DNA from: Candidatus Thiothrix putei
GTDB lineage: Bacteria; Pseudomonadota; Gammaproteobacteria; Thiotrichales; Thiotrichaceae
Length of the DNA stretch: 64,000 nt
Direction: 5' to 3'
Assembly: GCA_029972225.1 (NCBI GenBank)
Contig: CP124756.1
Location: forward strand, 4,006,279 to 4,070,278
Part shown: positions 55,768-64,000 of the stretch, in pieces
How positions within the stretch are numbered: position 1 is the stretch's first letter
How the letters are laid out: each line of letters begins with the position of its first letter
The notes under the pieces: model-generated
Databases searched by the model: none
Seen by the model: the letters and a program-made list of their open reading frames with translations, nothing else
What the model was told of the DNA's origin: nothing
Program-made: the position numbers and the translations under genes

Positions 55768-57558
55768 ATGAAACTCCCCTACGGCATCGCCAATTTTGAA
55801 GCAGTTATTAGCGAAGGTTACGAGTACGTTGACCGTACCGCTTTTCTGCCATTGCTGGAGGATGCAGGCAAGCAATTGCTATTTCTGCGCCCGCGCCGTT
55901 TTGGTAAGTCGCTCTTGCTGTCGATGCTGGAAAACTATTACGACCTCAATAAGGCCAGCCGTTTTGAGGAAATCTTCGGTAAGTTAGCGATAGGGCAGAA
56001 TCCGACCCCCTTGCATAACCGTTACTTAGTGATGAAGTGGGATTTTTCAGCGGTCAGCCCAGAAGGGGATGCCAACAAGGTTGCAGCCAATTTGTTTGAT
56101 TACCTGAATGGCAATATCCGCAAGTTCAGTGAGGACTACAAGGACTTGCTGCCGACCCCGATAACCATCCATGCTGACAATGCGCTGGCTTCTTTCCAGT
56201 CACTGGTGGCAGTGGTTAGCCAAACCCCCCACAAGCTCTATTTGCTGATCGACGAATACGATAATTTCGCCAATGAAATCATGGTGAGCCAACATTACCC
56301 CAACCACGATTCACGTTATGCGGCATTGCTGATGGGGGAAGGCGTTCTCAAGTCGCTATTCAAAAACATCAAGGCAGCGGCGGCTGGGCTGGGGGTAGAC
56401 CGGGTATTTATCACGGGTGTAGCACCGATTGTCATGAGTGACATGAGCAGCGGCTACAATGTGGCGACCAATATTTATCTGGAAGAACGTTTCAATACCC
56501 TGTGCGGGTTTACGGAAGGTGAAATCAGCCAGTTTGTGCAGGGCGTGACCCAAGCCTGCCAGCTTCCCGCAATGTTTGCGGATGAAACCTTGAGCTTGAT
56601 GCGTGATTTCTATAACGGCTACCGTTTCTGCCCGGAACCGCAACAAGATGGCGTGTATAACCCGACCTTGGCGTTGTACTTTTTGGGGCATCTGCAAACC
56701 GGGTGTGCGTATCCGCGCCGGATGCTGGACAGCAACCTGTCAATGGATCGCAACAAGCTCAGTTACATTGCCAACCTGCCGGGGGGCGATCAGTTGATCA
56801 TGACCGCGCTGAGCCAGCAGGGAGACATTGCGATTCAGGAATTGCAAGACCGTTTCGGGGTACATGACATTTTGCAGACCAAGAAAGACCCTGATTTCAT
56901 GGCATCCTTGCTGTATTACTTTGGGGTGTTGACCTTCAGCCGTGAAGCCAATGCATTCGGCGAGTCCTGTCTGGTGGTGCCCAATCTGGTGATCCGCAGC
57001 CTGTATGCCGAACGCTTGCAAGCCTTGCTGGTACCGCAACTGGACTGGCATGACCATCAGGCAGCGGTGAAGTCCTTGCTGGGTTATGCGGACATTGCGC
57101 CCTTGTGCCATCTGGTCGAAAGCCAATATTTCCCGGTGTTCAGCAAGCGCGATTACCGCTGGCTCAATGAACTCACCATCAAGGCGGCGTTCCTCACCCT
57201 GTTGTTTGAGCAAGCGACGTACATTATGGATTCGGAAGCGGAAATCGGTGACGGTTATGCCGATTTGACGATGCTGATACGCCCGGACATGCGCCATTTC
57301 CAGCAGTTGCAGGACATCCTGATCGAATTCAAATACGTGGGTTTGAAAGAGTTGGGGATGACAGCGGCGGAACTTGCCACCCCCGGTCAGGCGGCACTGG
57401 AAGCCTTACCACCCGTTGCCAGCCGTTTGCGCGAAGGGCGGGAACGGGTGCTGGCTTATCGTGACGGGTTGCAAAGCAAGTACCGGCAGCAGTTGCGTTT
57501 GCACAGTTTTGTGGTGTGTGCGTTGGGGGTGGAGCGGTTGGTGTGGTGGGTGGTTTGA
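55768..57558 (+). CDS. AAA-ATPase-like / PD-(D/E)XK nuclease-like protein, dispersed copy
   Basis: 596 residues, a paralogue of 14971 and 18394 but clearly diverged throughout. Walker A variant FLRPRRFGKSLLLS near 40-53, Walker B LLIDEYDNFANE near 175-185, sensor-like GVAPIVMSDMS, and a C-terminal IMDSEAEIGDGYADLTMLIRPD and ILIEFKYVG. Here no lipoprotein partner is adjacent. It starts 46 bp after the AIM24 gene. Confidence 0.8.
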   Translation: MKLPYGIANFEAVISEGYEYVDRTAFLPLLEDAGKQLLFLRPRRFGKSLLLSMLENYYDLNKASRFEEIFGKLAIGQNPTPLHNRYLVMKWDFSAVSPEGDANKVAANLFDYLNGNIRKFSEDYKDLLPTPITIHADNALASFQSLVAVVSQTPHKLYLLIDEYDNFANEIMVSQHYPNHDSRYAALLMGEGVLKSLFKNIKAAAAGLGVDRVFITGVAPIVMSDMSSGYNVATNIYLEERFNTLCGFTEGEISQFVQGVTQACQLPAMFADETLSLMRDFYNGYRFCPEPQQDGVYNPTLALYFLGHLQTGCAYPRRMLDSNLSMDRNKLSYIANLPGGDQLIMTALSQQGDIAIQELQDRFGVHDILQTKKDPDFMASLLYYFGVLTFSREANAFGESCLVVPNLVIRSLYAERLQALLVPQLDWHDHQAAVKSLLGYADIAPLCHLVESQYFPVFSKRDYRWLNELTIKAAFLTLLFEQATYIMDSEAEIGDGYADLTMLIRPDMRHFQQLQDILIEFKYVGLKELGMTAAELATPGQAALEALPPVASRLREGRERVLAYRDGLQSKYRQQLRLHSFVVCALGVERLVWWVV

Positions 57559-57571
57559 AGACCCACCACTA

Positions 57572-59242
57572 TCATGCCACTAACCGATTCACCCCGCTGA
57601 CCAACGCTTTGATGGACGCAGTAATAATATTGCCGTCAATCCCTACGCCGTAACATTCAGCACTGCCACCCGCGCCTGCCTGCCGCAATTCAATGAAAGC
57701 GCAGGCTTGCGCATCACCCGCATCCACGCTTGCACCGATGGAACGTTCCTCATAACTACGCACTTGCACCCGGATGCCTGCCCCTTGTAACGCATGAACT
57801 GCCGCATCAATCGGCCCATTGCCCGTCCCCGTGAGTTCGTGCTGAATGCCATCGCGCTCAATCACCAAGCGGATGCCTTGCGCGTTACCCTGTTCAAACA
57901 AATGGTGTTCGCAATAGCGCACGGGCGTGGCAGTGTCCAAATACGTCGCCGCAAAAATACCCCAGATGTCGCTGGCATTCACTTCGCAACCGTGCTGGTC
58001 GGTGTGGTCTTTCACCACGCTGGCAAATTCGACCTGCAAGCGGCGCGGCATCACAATGCCATAAGCACTTTCCAACAAGTACGCAATCCCGCCTTTGCCC
58101 GACTGGCTGTTGACGCGAATCACTGAATCGTAACTGCGCCCCACGTCCGCTGGGTCAATCGGCAAATACGGCACGTTCCAGAACGACTCCGCTGTTTGCA
58201 CCGCCAAGCCTTTCTTGATCGCATCCTGATGCGAGCCGGAAAACGCGGTAAACACCAAATCGCCCACATACGGGTGACGCGGGTGGATTGGCAATTGCGT
58301 GCAATATTCCGCCGTCCGCGCCACTGCATTGATGTCGGAAAAGTCCAAACCGGGGGCAATGCCTTGGGTGTAGAGGTTCAATGCCAAGGTCACGATGTCG
58401 ACGTTGCCAGTGCGTTCGCCACTGCCGAACAAGCAACCTTCGACCCGATCTGCGCCTGCCAACAACGCCAATTCGGCGGCGGCAACGGCTGTGCCTCGAT
58501 CATTGTGCGGATGCACACTGAGAATCACGCTGTCGCGACGGGCAAGCTGGCGGTGCATCCATTCAATCTGGTCGGCGTACACATTCGGCGTTGCCATTTC
58601 GACCGTGGCAGGCAAGTTGAGGATCACGGGTCTGTTGGGGGTTGCGCCCCATGCAGCGGTCACGGCATCGCAGACTTCGCGGGCAAATTCCAGTTCGGTG
58701 GCGCTAAAGGTTTCGGGGCTGTATTCCAATACCCATTCGGTTTCCGGCTGGTCGGCTGCCAAGTGCTTGATCAATTCCACTGCCGACACTGCCATGCCCA
58801 ACACATCTGTCTTGCTCATGCCAAACACGGTGTCGCGGAATGGCTGGGAAGTGGCATTGTAGACATGCACAATCGCCCGCCGTGCGCCGCGCAAGGATTC
58901 CATCGTGCGCCGAATCAGGTGTTCCCGCGCCTGCGTCAACACCTCGATGGTGACATCGGCGGGAATGTGCTTGCCTTCGATCAGCTCGCGCACAAAATCG
59001 AAATCGGTTTGCGAAGCGGAAGGAAACGCCACTTCGATTTCCTTGAAACCGATGCCGCAGAGGGTGTGGAACATGCGCATTTTGCGTTCAACGTTCATCG
59101 GCTCGAACAGGGCTTGATTGCCATCGCGCAAGTCGGTACTCATCCAGATCGGCGGCTGGGTGATGGTGCGGCTCGGCCATTGGCGGTCAGTCAATGCGAC
59201 GGGCGGGAATGGCTTATATTTGGTGGAAGGCTGTTTCAACAT
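57572..59242 (-). CDS. leuA: 2-isopropylmalate synthase (long form)
   Basis: 556 residues, the LeuA2 length. Typical motifs: [11 protein letters not shown] at about 35-45, [30 protein letters not shown], and GERTGNVD, then a C-terminal leucine-binding regulatory domain ([16 protein letters not shown]). First step of leucine biosynthesis. Divergent from the Lrp regulator, which may control it. Confidence 0.94.
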   Translation of the reverse strand: MLKQPSTKYKPFPPVALTDRQWPSRTITQPPIWMSTDLRDGNQALFEPMNVERKMRMFHTLCGIGFKEIEVAFPSASQTDFDFVRELIEGKHIPADVTIEVLTQAREHLIRRTMESLRGARRAIVHVYNATSQPFRDTVFGMSKTDVLGMAVSAVELIKHLAADQPETEWVLEYSPETFSATELEFAREVCDAVTAAWGATPNRPVILNLPATVEMATPNVYADQIEWMHRQLARRDSVILSVHPHNDRGTAVAAAELALLAGADRVEGCLFGSGERTGNVDIVTLALNLYTQGIAPGLDFSDINAVARTAEYCTQLPIHPRHPYVGDLVFTAFSGSHQDAIKKGLAVQTAESFWNVPYLPIDPADVGRSYDSVIRVNSQSGKGGIAYLLESAYGIVMPRRLQVEFASVVKDHTDQHGCEVNASDIWGIFAATYLDTATPVRYCEHHLFEQGNAQGIRLVIERDGIQHELTGTGNGPIDAAVHALQGAGIRVQVRSYEERSIGASVDAGDAQACAFIELRQAGAGGSAECYGVGIDGNIITASIKALVSGVNRLVA

Positions 59243-59371
59243 GGCACGCTGCTCTAGTAGTTAATGCAGCTAGTTTAAAAGAAAGGGCGTAGCAGGCGAT
59301 TGCGTTTTGAGGGATAAAAACCTATCGTATTGGCAGTAAATTGCTTAACTCAAATCAATAATGGAATAATC

Positions 59372-59833
59372 ATGCAACTCGACCGCCACGATTGGCACAT
59401 CCTGCAAGTGTTGCAAGACAACGGCTGCATCAGCAATCAGGATTTGGCTGACCGCATTGGGCTTTCGCCTTCACCCTGTTTGCGGCGGGTACGGCTGTTA
59501 CAAGAGGCAGGTTTCATCACCGGCTATCGGGCGTTGCTGGATGCCAAAAAGCTCGGTTTATCGCTGATGGCATTAATCCACATTTCGATGGATCAGCATA
59601 CGCCGGAACGTTTCGACACGTTTGAAGCCCGCATCGCAGCCATCCCCGAAGTGTTGGAATGCCTGCTGATCACGGGGCAATCCGCCGATTACCAGCTCAA
59701 GGTGGTGGTGAAGGATATGGATGCGTACCAGGAATTGCTGCTCAACCGCATTACGCGCATACCGGGGGTGGCTGGGGTGCATTCCAGCTTTGTGCTGCGG
59801 CGGGTGGTGGATAAGACGGCGTTGCCGCTATAG
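59372..59833 (+). CDS. Lrp/AsnC family transcriptional regulator
   Basis: 153 residues from ATG at 59372. N-terminal HTH: DRHDWHILQVLQDNGCISNQDLADRIGLSPSPCLRRVRLLQEAG. The C-terminal RAM domain binds an amino acid (YQLKVVVKDMDAYQELL). A leucine-type regulator next to leuA makes it a likely local controller. Part of its 3' end is repeated at 61082. Confidence 0.92.
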   Translation: MQLDRHDWHILQVLQDNGCISNQDLADRIGLSPSPCLRRVRLLQEAGFITGYRALLDAKKLGLSLMALIHISMDQHTPERFDTFEARIAAIPEVLECLLITGQSADYQLKVVVKDMDAYQELLLNRITRIPGVAGVHSSFVLRRVVDKTALPL

Positions 59834-59848
59834 CGTTGGATAATTCCT

Positions 59849-61024
59849 TCACGGCAGCTTGGTCAGCTCTCCCGCCAATTCACGCAGGCTGATGACTTCT
59901 ACGCCAGCACTTAACGGGTATCGGTCTTGTCCGGGGTAAACGATAAACGTCCGTGTCGGTTTCAGGTCTTCCCTTGCATGATGAAAACCCTTACTGGGTG
60001 CGGGTGCGAGGCTACGTTTGACCTCTATCGCCCATAGGCCGTGTTCGCCGCCCAATTCCAACACCAGATCCATTTCAGCACCGGCAGCGGTACGGTAAAA
60101 GCTAGCCTGAGTGCGCCGTGGGGTTGCCGCCAACAGGTTCTCAATCACAAAGCCTTCCCAACTAGCCCCCACGACCGGATGCCCAGCCAAGGTGTTCAAA
60201 TCACCGAGCCGCAGCAGGGCATGAACCAAGCCGCTATCGCGGATATACACGCGGGGGGATTTGACCAAACGTTTGCCAACATTGGCATGGTAAGGCTGCA
60301 AACGCCGCACCAGCAGCAAATCCACCAGCAAGCCAATGTAGTGATTGACGGAGTGCGAACTAACTCCCAGCGATGCCGCCAATTGCGACACATTCAATAA
60401 CCCGCCTTGTTGATGCGCAAGCATCGTCCACAAGCGTTCCACGGTTTCGGTGGGAATACGAAAGCCAAACTGTGGCACATCGCGTTCCAGATACGTGCGA
60501 ATGAAGGCTTCCCGCAAGATCAGGCTGTCACGGTCATCCGTCGCTAGGTAACTGTCAGGGAAACCGCCACGTAGCCAGAGGCGGTTAAGGTCAGCATTGC
60601 TTTCCCCAGCCTCCAATATATCCAGTGGCCCCATATCCACATACTCGATACGCCCCGCAAGCGTTTCACTGGACTGACGCAGCAAGTCAATGGAGGCCGA
60701 ACCGAGAATCAGAAACCGCCCGGTACGTTTGCCGGTGCGTCGCCCTTTGTCGATCAGCCCGCGAAGGTTCTGAAACAGTTCTGGTACACGGTGGATCTCA
60801 TCCAGGATCACCAGTTTGTCTTCATGTTGCCCAAGGAACAGTTCCGGGTCACTGAGCTTGTTACGGTCAGCGGGTGATTCAAGATCAAGGTAAAGCGATG
60901 GGCGTGTATCCGCCAGTTCATAAGCCAAGGTGGTTTTGCCCACCTGACGTGGGCCGATAAGAGCAACAGCAGCCTGACGATTGAGGGCTTGCTGGACAAT
61001 GGATGTGATGTGTCGTGCAATCAT
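59849..61024 (-). CDS. DUF4143 / AAA_14 ATPase, copy 2
   Basis: 391 residues. Walker A LIGPRQVGKTTLAYEL near 22-35, Walker B LVILDEIHRVPELF near 70-82, and the DUF4143 GFVIENLLAATPRR and AEMDLVLELGGEHGLWAIEVKRS pattern. Belongs to the same family as 52047 but is not a close duplicate. It lies between the lrp gene and a duplicated lrp fragment at 61082, suggesting it arrived as an insertion. Confidence 0.88.
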   Translation of the reverse strand: MIARHITSIVQQALNRQAAVALIGPRQVGKTTLAYELADTRPSLYLDLESPADRNKLSDPELFLGQHEDKLVILDEIHRVPELFQNLRGLIDKGRRTGKRTGRFLILGSASIDLLRQSSETLAGRIEYVDMGPLDILEAGESNADLNRLWLRGGFPDSYLATDDRDSLILREAFIRTYLERDVPQFGFRIPTETVERLWTMLAHQQGGLLNVSQLAASLGVSSHSVNHYIGLLVDLLLVRRLQPYHANVGKRLVKSPRVYIRDSGLVHALLRLGDLNTLAGHPVVGASWEGFVIENLLAATPRRTQASFYRTAAGAEMDLVLELGGEHGLWAIEVKRSLAPAPSKGFHHAREDLKPTRTFIVYPGQDRYPLSAGVEVISLRELAGELTKLP

Positions 61025-61081
61025 CCTTGCAATTTAGAGACTTGACCTCAGATTTGCAAGGATAAAATGACAGAAACGTCC

Positions 61082-61153
61082 ATGATGAAAGATATGGATG
61101 CGTATCAGGAATTGCTGCGGCGCGTGGTGGATAAGACGGTGTTGCCACTATAG
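61082..61153 (+). pseudogene. Fragment of the lrp gene 3' end, internally deleted
   Basis: Reads KDMDAYQELL followed directly by RRVVDKTVLPL and a stop. The lrp gene at 59372 has the same two segments with about 19 extra codons between them. It could be read from ATG 61067 or 61082 but is too short to fold as the domain. Confidence 0.8.
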
Positions 61154-61189
61154 AATGGAAACAGCACCTTTCCACTAGGAATACATGAC

Positions 61190-61444
61190 ATGCAAATCAC
61201 AATGGACATCCCTGAATACTTCGGGCTAGATAAAACCAAGCCGGAAATCGTCAGCACCCTCAAGCTGTATGCTGCCCTTGCGCTATTCCAAGCCGGAAAA
61301 CTGTCCGCTGGCGCTGCAACCGAACTGGCAGGCGTTGACCGCTACACCTTCATGGCAGAGTGCAAAAAACACGACATTCCGACCATCAACTACACGCCCG
61401 AAGACTTGGAAGCCGAGCTGGCTGATTTTCGGTTAACCTGCTGA
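61190..61444 (+). CDS. UPF0175 family protein (antitoxin)
   Basis: 84 residues. ALFQAGKLSAGAATELAGVDRYTFMAECKKHDI is the UPF0175 core, an HTH-like module. AGGAA lies before the ATG. Its TGA overlaps the DUF3368 ATG, typical of a two-gene toxin-antitoxin operon where it neutralises the toxin. Confidence 0.85.
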   Translation: MQITMDIPEYFGLDKTKPEIVSTLKLYAALALFQAGKLSAGAATELAGVDRYTFMAECKKHDIPTINYTPEDLEAELADFRLTC

Positions 61445-61917
61445 TGCTGGTCATTGCTGATACCTCACCACTGGTTGCCATAGCCGCGTGCGACGGCTTG
61501 AGCTGGCTGGACACTTTGTTTGCAGAAGTGCGTGTACCTCCCGCCGTGTTTCAGGAAGCAACCGTTCAAGGCAAACCCCAAGCAGACAGGCTACGGCACT
61601 ACTTGCAAGATAAAGTGTTGACGATTGACCTGCATGATTTCGTGATTACCACCGAAGGGTTAGGAAATGGTGAACTGCAAGCAATGGCGTTGTATAAAAA
61701 ACAACATGCCGACCGCTTGCTCATTGATGACTTACGGGCGCGGAAAGCGGCATTGCGTAACGACATTCACATTATCGGCAGCGTCGGTATCTTGCTGTTA
61801 GCCAAAGAAGGTCAGCTCATTTCCACCATCAAACCTTATCTGCAAATTATTCAGCAAACCGATGCTCATCTCAGCGCCAAGCTGATCGACAAAGCGTTGT
61901 TGATTGCTGGGGAATGA
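61444..61917 (+). CDS. DUF3368 PIN-like protein (toxin)
   Basis: 157 residues. N-terminal IADTSPLVAIAACD has the first acidic residue of PIN nucleases; VPPAVFQEA, GNGELQAMAL and LLIDDLRARKAA supply the others. Probably an RNase toxin paired with UPF0175. Overlap with the upstream gene (TGATG) suggests coupled translation. Confidence 0.87.
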   Translation: MLVIADTSPLVAIAACDGLSWLDTLFAEVRVPPAVFQEATVQGKPQADRLRHYLQDKVLTIDLHDFVITTEGLGNGELQAMALYKKQHADRLLIDDLRARKAALRNDIHIIGSVGILLLAKEGQLISTIKPYLQIIQQTDAHLSAKLIDKALLIAGE

Positions 61918-61938
61918 CGCTGACTGAAAACCCTACCA

Positions 61939-62214
61939 TCACAACCGATCCCATTCCGGCACATTAGGATTGTGTGGCACTTTATCCAACAATAACGCAA
62001 TTTTCTGTTTCAAGTCGCTGAGGTTTTTAGTGCGTAACCGTTGTTCAATACCCGCGAAGGTTTCAAGTTGGCTGAGTTGTGTTGTCAGCAAGTAGTTAGC
62101 CAGATTGTTCAGCGAAACCCCTTGAACTTTCGCCTGTTGTTCCAAGCGACTTTTTAGCTCATTGGGTACGCGCAAGGTGATAACTTGTGTTTTGATTAAG
62201 CAGGATTCACTCAT
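61939..62214 (-). CDS. Ribbon-helix-helix antitoxin-like protein
   Basis: 91 residues from ATG at 62214. The N-terminal VITLRVPNELKSRLEQQAKVQGVSLNNLANYLL is an RHH (CopG/HicB-like) DNA-binding module. Its start overlaps the stop of a PIN-toxin fragment upstream, so it may be an antitoxin whose toxin is broken. Confidence 0.75.
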   Translation of the reverse strand: MSESCLIKTQVITLRVPNELKSRLEQQAKVQGVSLNNLANYLLTTQLSQLETFAGIEQRLRTKNLSDLKQKIALLLDKVPHNPNVPEWDRL

Positions 62215-62390
62215 GGCTACTTCTCCATCGTTTGCAAAAATCACTGGGGGTGACAACCTCGAAGGCTGCTCCGAGCCATTCTGCGTGTGTAAAGTCTCTG
62301 ATATTGGATGTGATCAAGTAATCGCTATTACTGGTAAACGCGCATTCAAATATTAGGTTGTGGTGAAGGTGGTTTAAGTCGCCCGCCTCG
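62207..62390 (-). pseudogene. PIN-domain toxin, C-terminal remnant
   Basis: Minus-strand frame CAFTSNSDYLITSNIRDF, then FEVVTPSDFCKRW, matches the C-terminus of PIN toxins. A stop (TAG) lies at its 5' side near 62393 and no start is seen, so the N-terminal half is lost. Its TGA overlaps the RHH gene's ATG. Confidence 0.65.
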
Positions 62391-62407
62391 TGTGGCTAAC
62401 GCTGTGC

Positions 62408-64000
62408 CTATTTCATCTTTTCCAACAACGCCTCATAGTTTTTCCGCCCGGTTTTGGTCTCCGAGTGGTCGTCGCCGAATACTTTTTCCCAAATGCCTAG
62501 GGCACGCTCATACAGCGGTAGTGCCTGCTCGTACTGCCCCTTGGCTTCGTACAAGAGTGCCAGATTGTTGAGCGAGGTGGCAACATCTGGATGGTCGTTG
62601 CCGAGGGTTCTTTCATCAATGCTTACGGTACGCTTAAGCAGCGGCAGTGCTTGCTCGTACTCCCCCTTGGTTTTGTACAACATGGCGAGATTGTTGAGTG
62701 AGGTGGCAACATTCGGGTGGTCGTTGCCAAAAGATTTTTCCAGAATGCTTAAGGCACGTTTATGCAGAAGCAGTGCTTGATCGTACTGACCCTTGGCTTG
62801 ATACAGGAGTGCTAGATTATTGAGCGAGACGGCAACATCTGGGTGATTATTGCCGAGGGTTTTTTCCCTAATACTTAAAGCACGTTTATGCAGCGGCAGT
62901 GCTTGTTCATACTGAACCGTGGCGTGGTACAATTCAGCAAGATTGTTGAGTGATTGGGCAACATCTGGGTGATTATTGCCGAGGGCTTTTTCCCTAATGC
63001 TTAAAGCACGTTTATGCAGCGGCAATGCTTGCTCGTACTGATCCTTGAGTTGATACAAGCTCGCAAGATTGTTGAGCGAGGTGGCAACAGATGGGTGGTT
63101 ATTGCCGAGGGCTTTTTCCCCAATGCTTATGGCGCGTTCAAGCAGTGGCAGTGCCTGCTCGTACTGACCCTTAGTTTGGTGCAAACCCGCAAGATTGTTG
63201 AGCGATTGTGCAACATCTGAGTGGTTAACAGGCAAGTATTTTTCTCGCAGGGCGAGTGCTTTTTCATACAGAGGCAGTGCTGTCTTGTATTGCCCAGCAC
63301 TCTGGAAAGCTATACCAGCCCAATTCAGGTACTCGCTCCACTTCGCATAATGTTTATCACCCAACGCCGCCATTTTGTTGGCAGCGTCTTCGTAACTTTC
63401 ACCTGCCTCTTCGTATTGCAATTGGATGTTTGCCAATCCTCCTTCAGATGCTGCAATTTCGGCTGCTGTGATTAGTCGGTCTTCCGTTTTTCCAGACATT
63501 GCCAGCTTTTTAGCTGCGCCTAATAATGATTTGGCTTTCTGGTATTGACCTGCCTCAATAGCTTCTTCCGCTTCGGCTTTCAGAGCGATAAAATCTTCAT
63601 CTGTGGTTTTGATAGCAGCGAGTTCTTCTTTTAAATTCTTGTAGTTTTCGGCGATTTCTGCGAGTTTCTTATCCCAGTCTTGCAGCGGCACGTCTTCGAC
63701 TTGCAGGATGGCGAAGAATGAAGCCAGAGATTTTTCCGCAACACCCAGTTTCTTTACAGCTTCTTTATTGGCTTGGTAAACGATAGTGCCGTTGCCCGTT
63801 TGGACAATGACCACGCCTTTGCCCGTTGCCTTGATGGTCAGGTTTTCTCCCGCAGAAATGCTGCTGTTACGGTTGTCACCCGATTTTGAGGGACGCAGTT
63901 CCTTGATGAAGTCGCCCGTTTTGCCAATGATCTTGCCGTCACCTGTCTGGATGATCGCCGTGGCTTGATCATCAGCCGTCATTTCGACTTTTTTGGCACG
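62408..64000 (-). CDS. Tetratricopeptide repeat protein (kinesin light chain type), 5' end outside
   Basis: The frame stays open to the window edge beyond the ATG at 63982, which has no ribosome-binding site, so the start is uncertain. From about residue 220 there are seven 42-residue TPRs with the kinesin-light-chain consensus (LNNLALLYEAKGQYEQALPL and variants, GNDHPDVA), encoded by 126-bp repeats. The preceding helical part (about 100-215) and the N-terminal beta-rich TGDGKIIGKTGD/QTGNGTIVYQ segments are unknown. TPRs of this type often sense or scaffold in STAND or CHAT systems. Confidence 0.8.
   Translation of the reverse strand, partial: RAKKVEMTADDQATAIIQTGDGKIIGKTGDFIKELRPSKSGDNRNSSISAGENLTIKATGKGVVIVQTGNGTIVYQANKEAVKKLGVAEKSLASFFAILQVEDVPLQDWDKKLAEIAENYKNLKEELAAIKTTDEDFIALKAEAEEAIEAGQYQKAKSLLGAAKKLAMSGKTEDRLITAAEIAASEGGLANIQLQYEEAGESYEDAANKMAALGDKHYAKWSEYLNWAGIAFQSAGQYKTALPLYEKALALREKYLPVNHSDVAQSLNNLAGLHQTKGQYEQALPLLERAISIGEKALGNNHPSVATSLNNLASLYQLKDQYEQALPLHKRALSIREKALGNNHPDVAQSLNNLAELYHATVQYEQALPLHKRALSIREKTLGNNHPDVAVSLNNLALLYQAKGQYDQALLLHKRALSILEKSFGNDHPNVATSLNNLAMLYKTKGEYEQALPLLKRTVSIDERTLGNDHPDVATSLNNLALLYEAKGQYEQALPLYERALGIWEKVFGDDHSETKTGRKNYEALLEKMK

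Noticed and set aside
58196..59257. 353-codon frame opposite leuA
   Set aside because: His/Arg/Gly-rich antisense shadow of leuA in high-GC codons, with no known domain.

Overview
The window looks like a chromosomal segment of a gammaproteobacterium, most simply a filamentous sulphur oxidiser of the Thiothrix/Thiotrichaceae type. That assignment is an inference from protein style: split glyQ/glyS, a membrane-anchored dihaem cytochrome c5-like protein, several AAA-ATPase-like/PD-(D/E)XK proteins, CHAT and TPR proteins, and abundant insertion sequences. No 16S or other taxonomic marker is present. Ordinary housekeeping genes (thiO, glyS-glyQ, a PP-loop ATPase, an ABC exporter, the cytochrome, tRNA-Arg(CCG), comM, asd, leuA, an Lrp regulator) are interleaved with accessory blocks.

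Layout. 0-8 kb: end of a DUF1566 protein, a STAND-type regulator with winged helix and TPRs, a META-domain protein, a membrane protein with a degenerate kinase N-lobe, a second winged-helix/TPR regulator and an IS630-type transposase. 8-14 kb: thiO, glyS, glyQ and an AAA-ATPase-like/nuclease gene. 14-22.6 kb: a 3423-bp tandem duplication of a divergent pair (ATPase/nuclease plus cadherin-like lipoprotein), with four copies of a 90-92-bp perfect palindrome and the RAYT transposase that probably mobilises it. 22.6-28.6 kb: mostly core genes. 28.7-32.3 kb: an AT-rich four-gene cassette. Its first gene is split by five AGTCC repeats (probable phase-variable OFF state). Its second has a 14-bp hairpin over its ribosome-binding site. 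Its third is a NERD-type nuclease with 25 perfect copies of an 18-bp repeat. 32.4-36.7 kb: MFS transporter, a 359-bp IS200/IS605-like palindromic element, an ABC-2 permease, a hemerythrin-like protein and asd. 36.8-42.6 kb: a 1937-residue protein joining two alpha/beta-hydrolase domains, a CHAT protease domain and TPR-like helices. 42.6-44.2 kb: an inactive-looking LytM protein and an HExxH metalloprotease.

44.3-51.7 kb is a nest of transposons. A decayed IS4-like element is interrupted by an ISKra4-like element. That element is interrupted by an inverted copy of itself and by an IS5-like element, and an IS66 element has split the IS5-like transposase gene. The order follows from target duplications. 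A second copy of the 359-bp element follows at 51.7-52.05 kb.

52-64 kb: a DUF4143 ATPase, fructosamine kinase family protein, MipA/OmpV protein, AIM24/TIGR00266 protein, a fourth ATPase/nuclease, leuA, an Lrp regulator, a second DUF4143 ATPase bordered by a fragment of the lrp gene, a UPF0175/DUF3368 toxin-antitoxin pair, a ribbon-helix-helix antitoxin beside a PIN-toxin remnant, and a TPR protein that runs off the window.

The best candidates for an undescribed system are the phase-variable NERD cassette (28.7-32.3 kb) and the hydrolase-CHAT giant protein (36.8-42.6 kb). The tandem ATPase/lipoprotein array, whose variation is confined to the ATPase region, is a third candidate.
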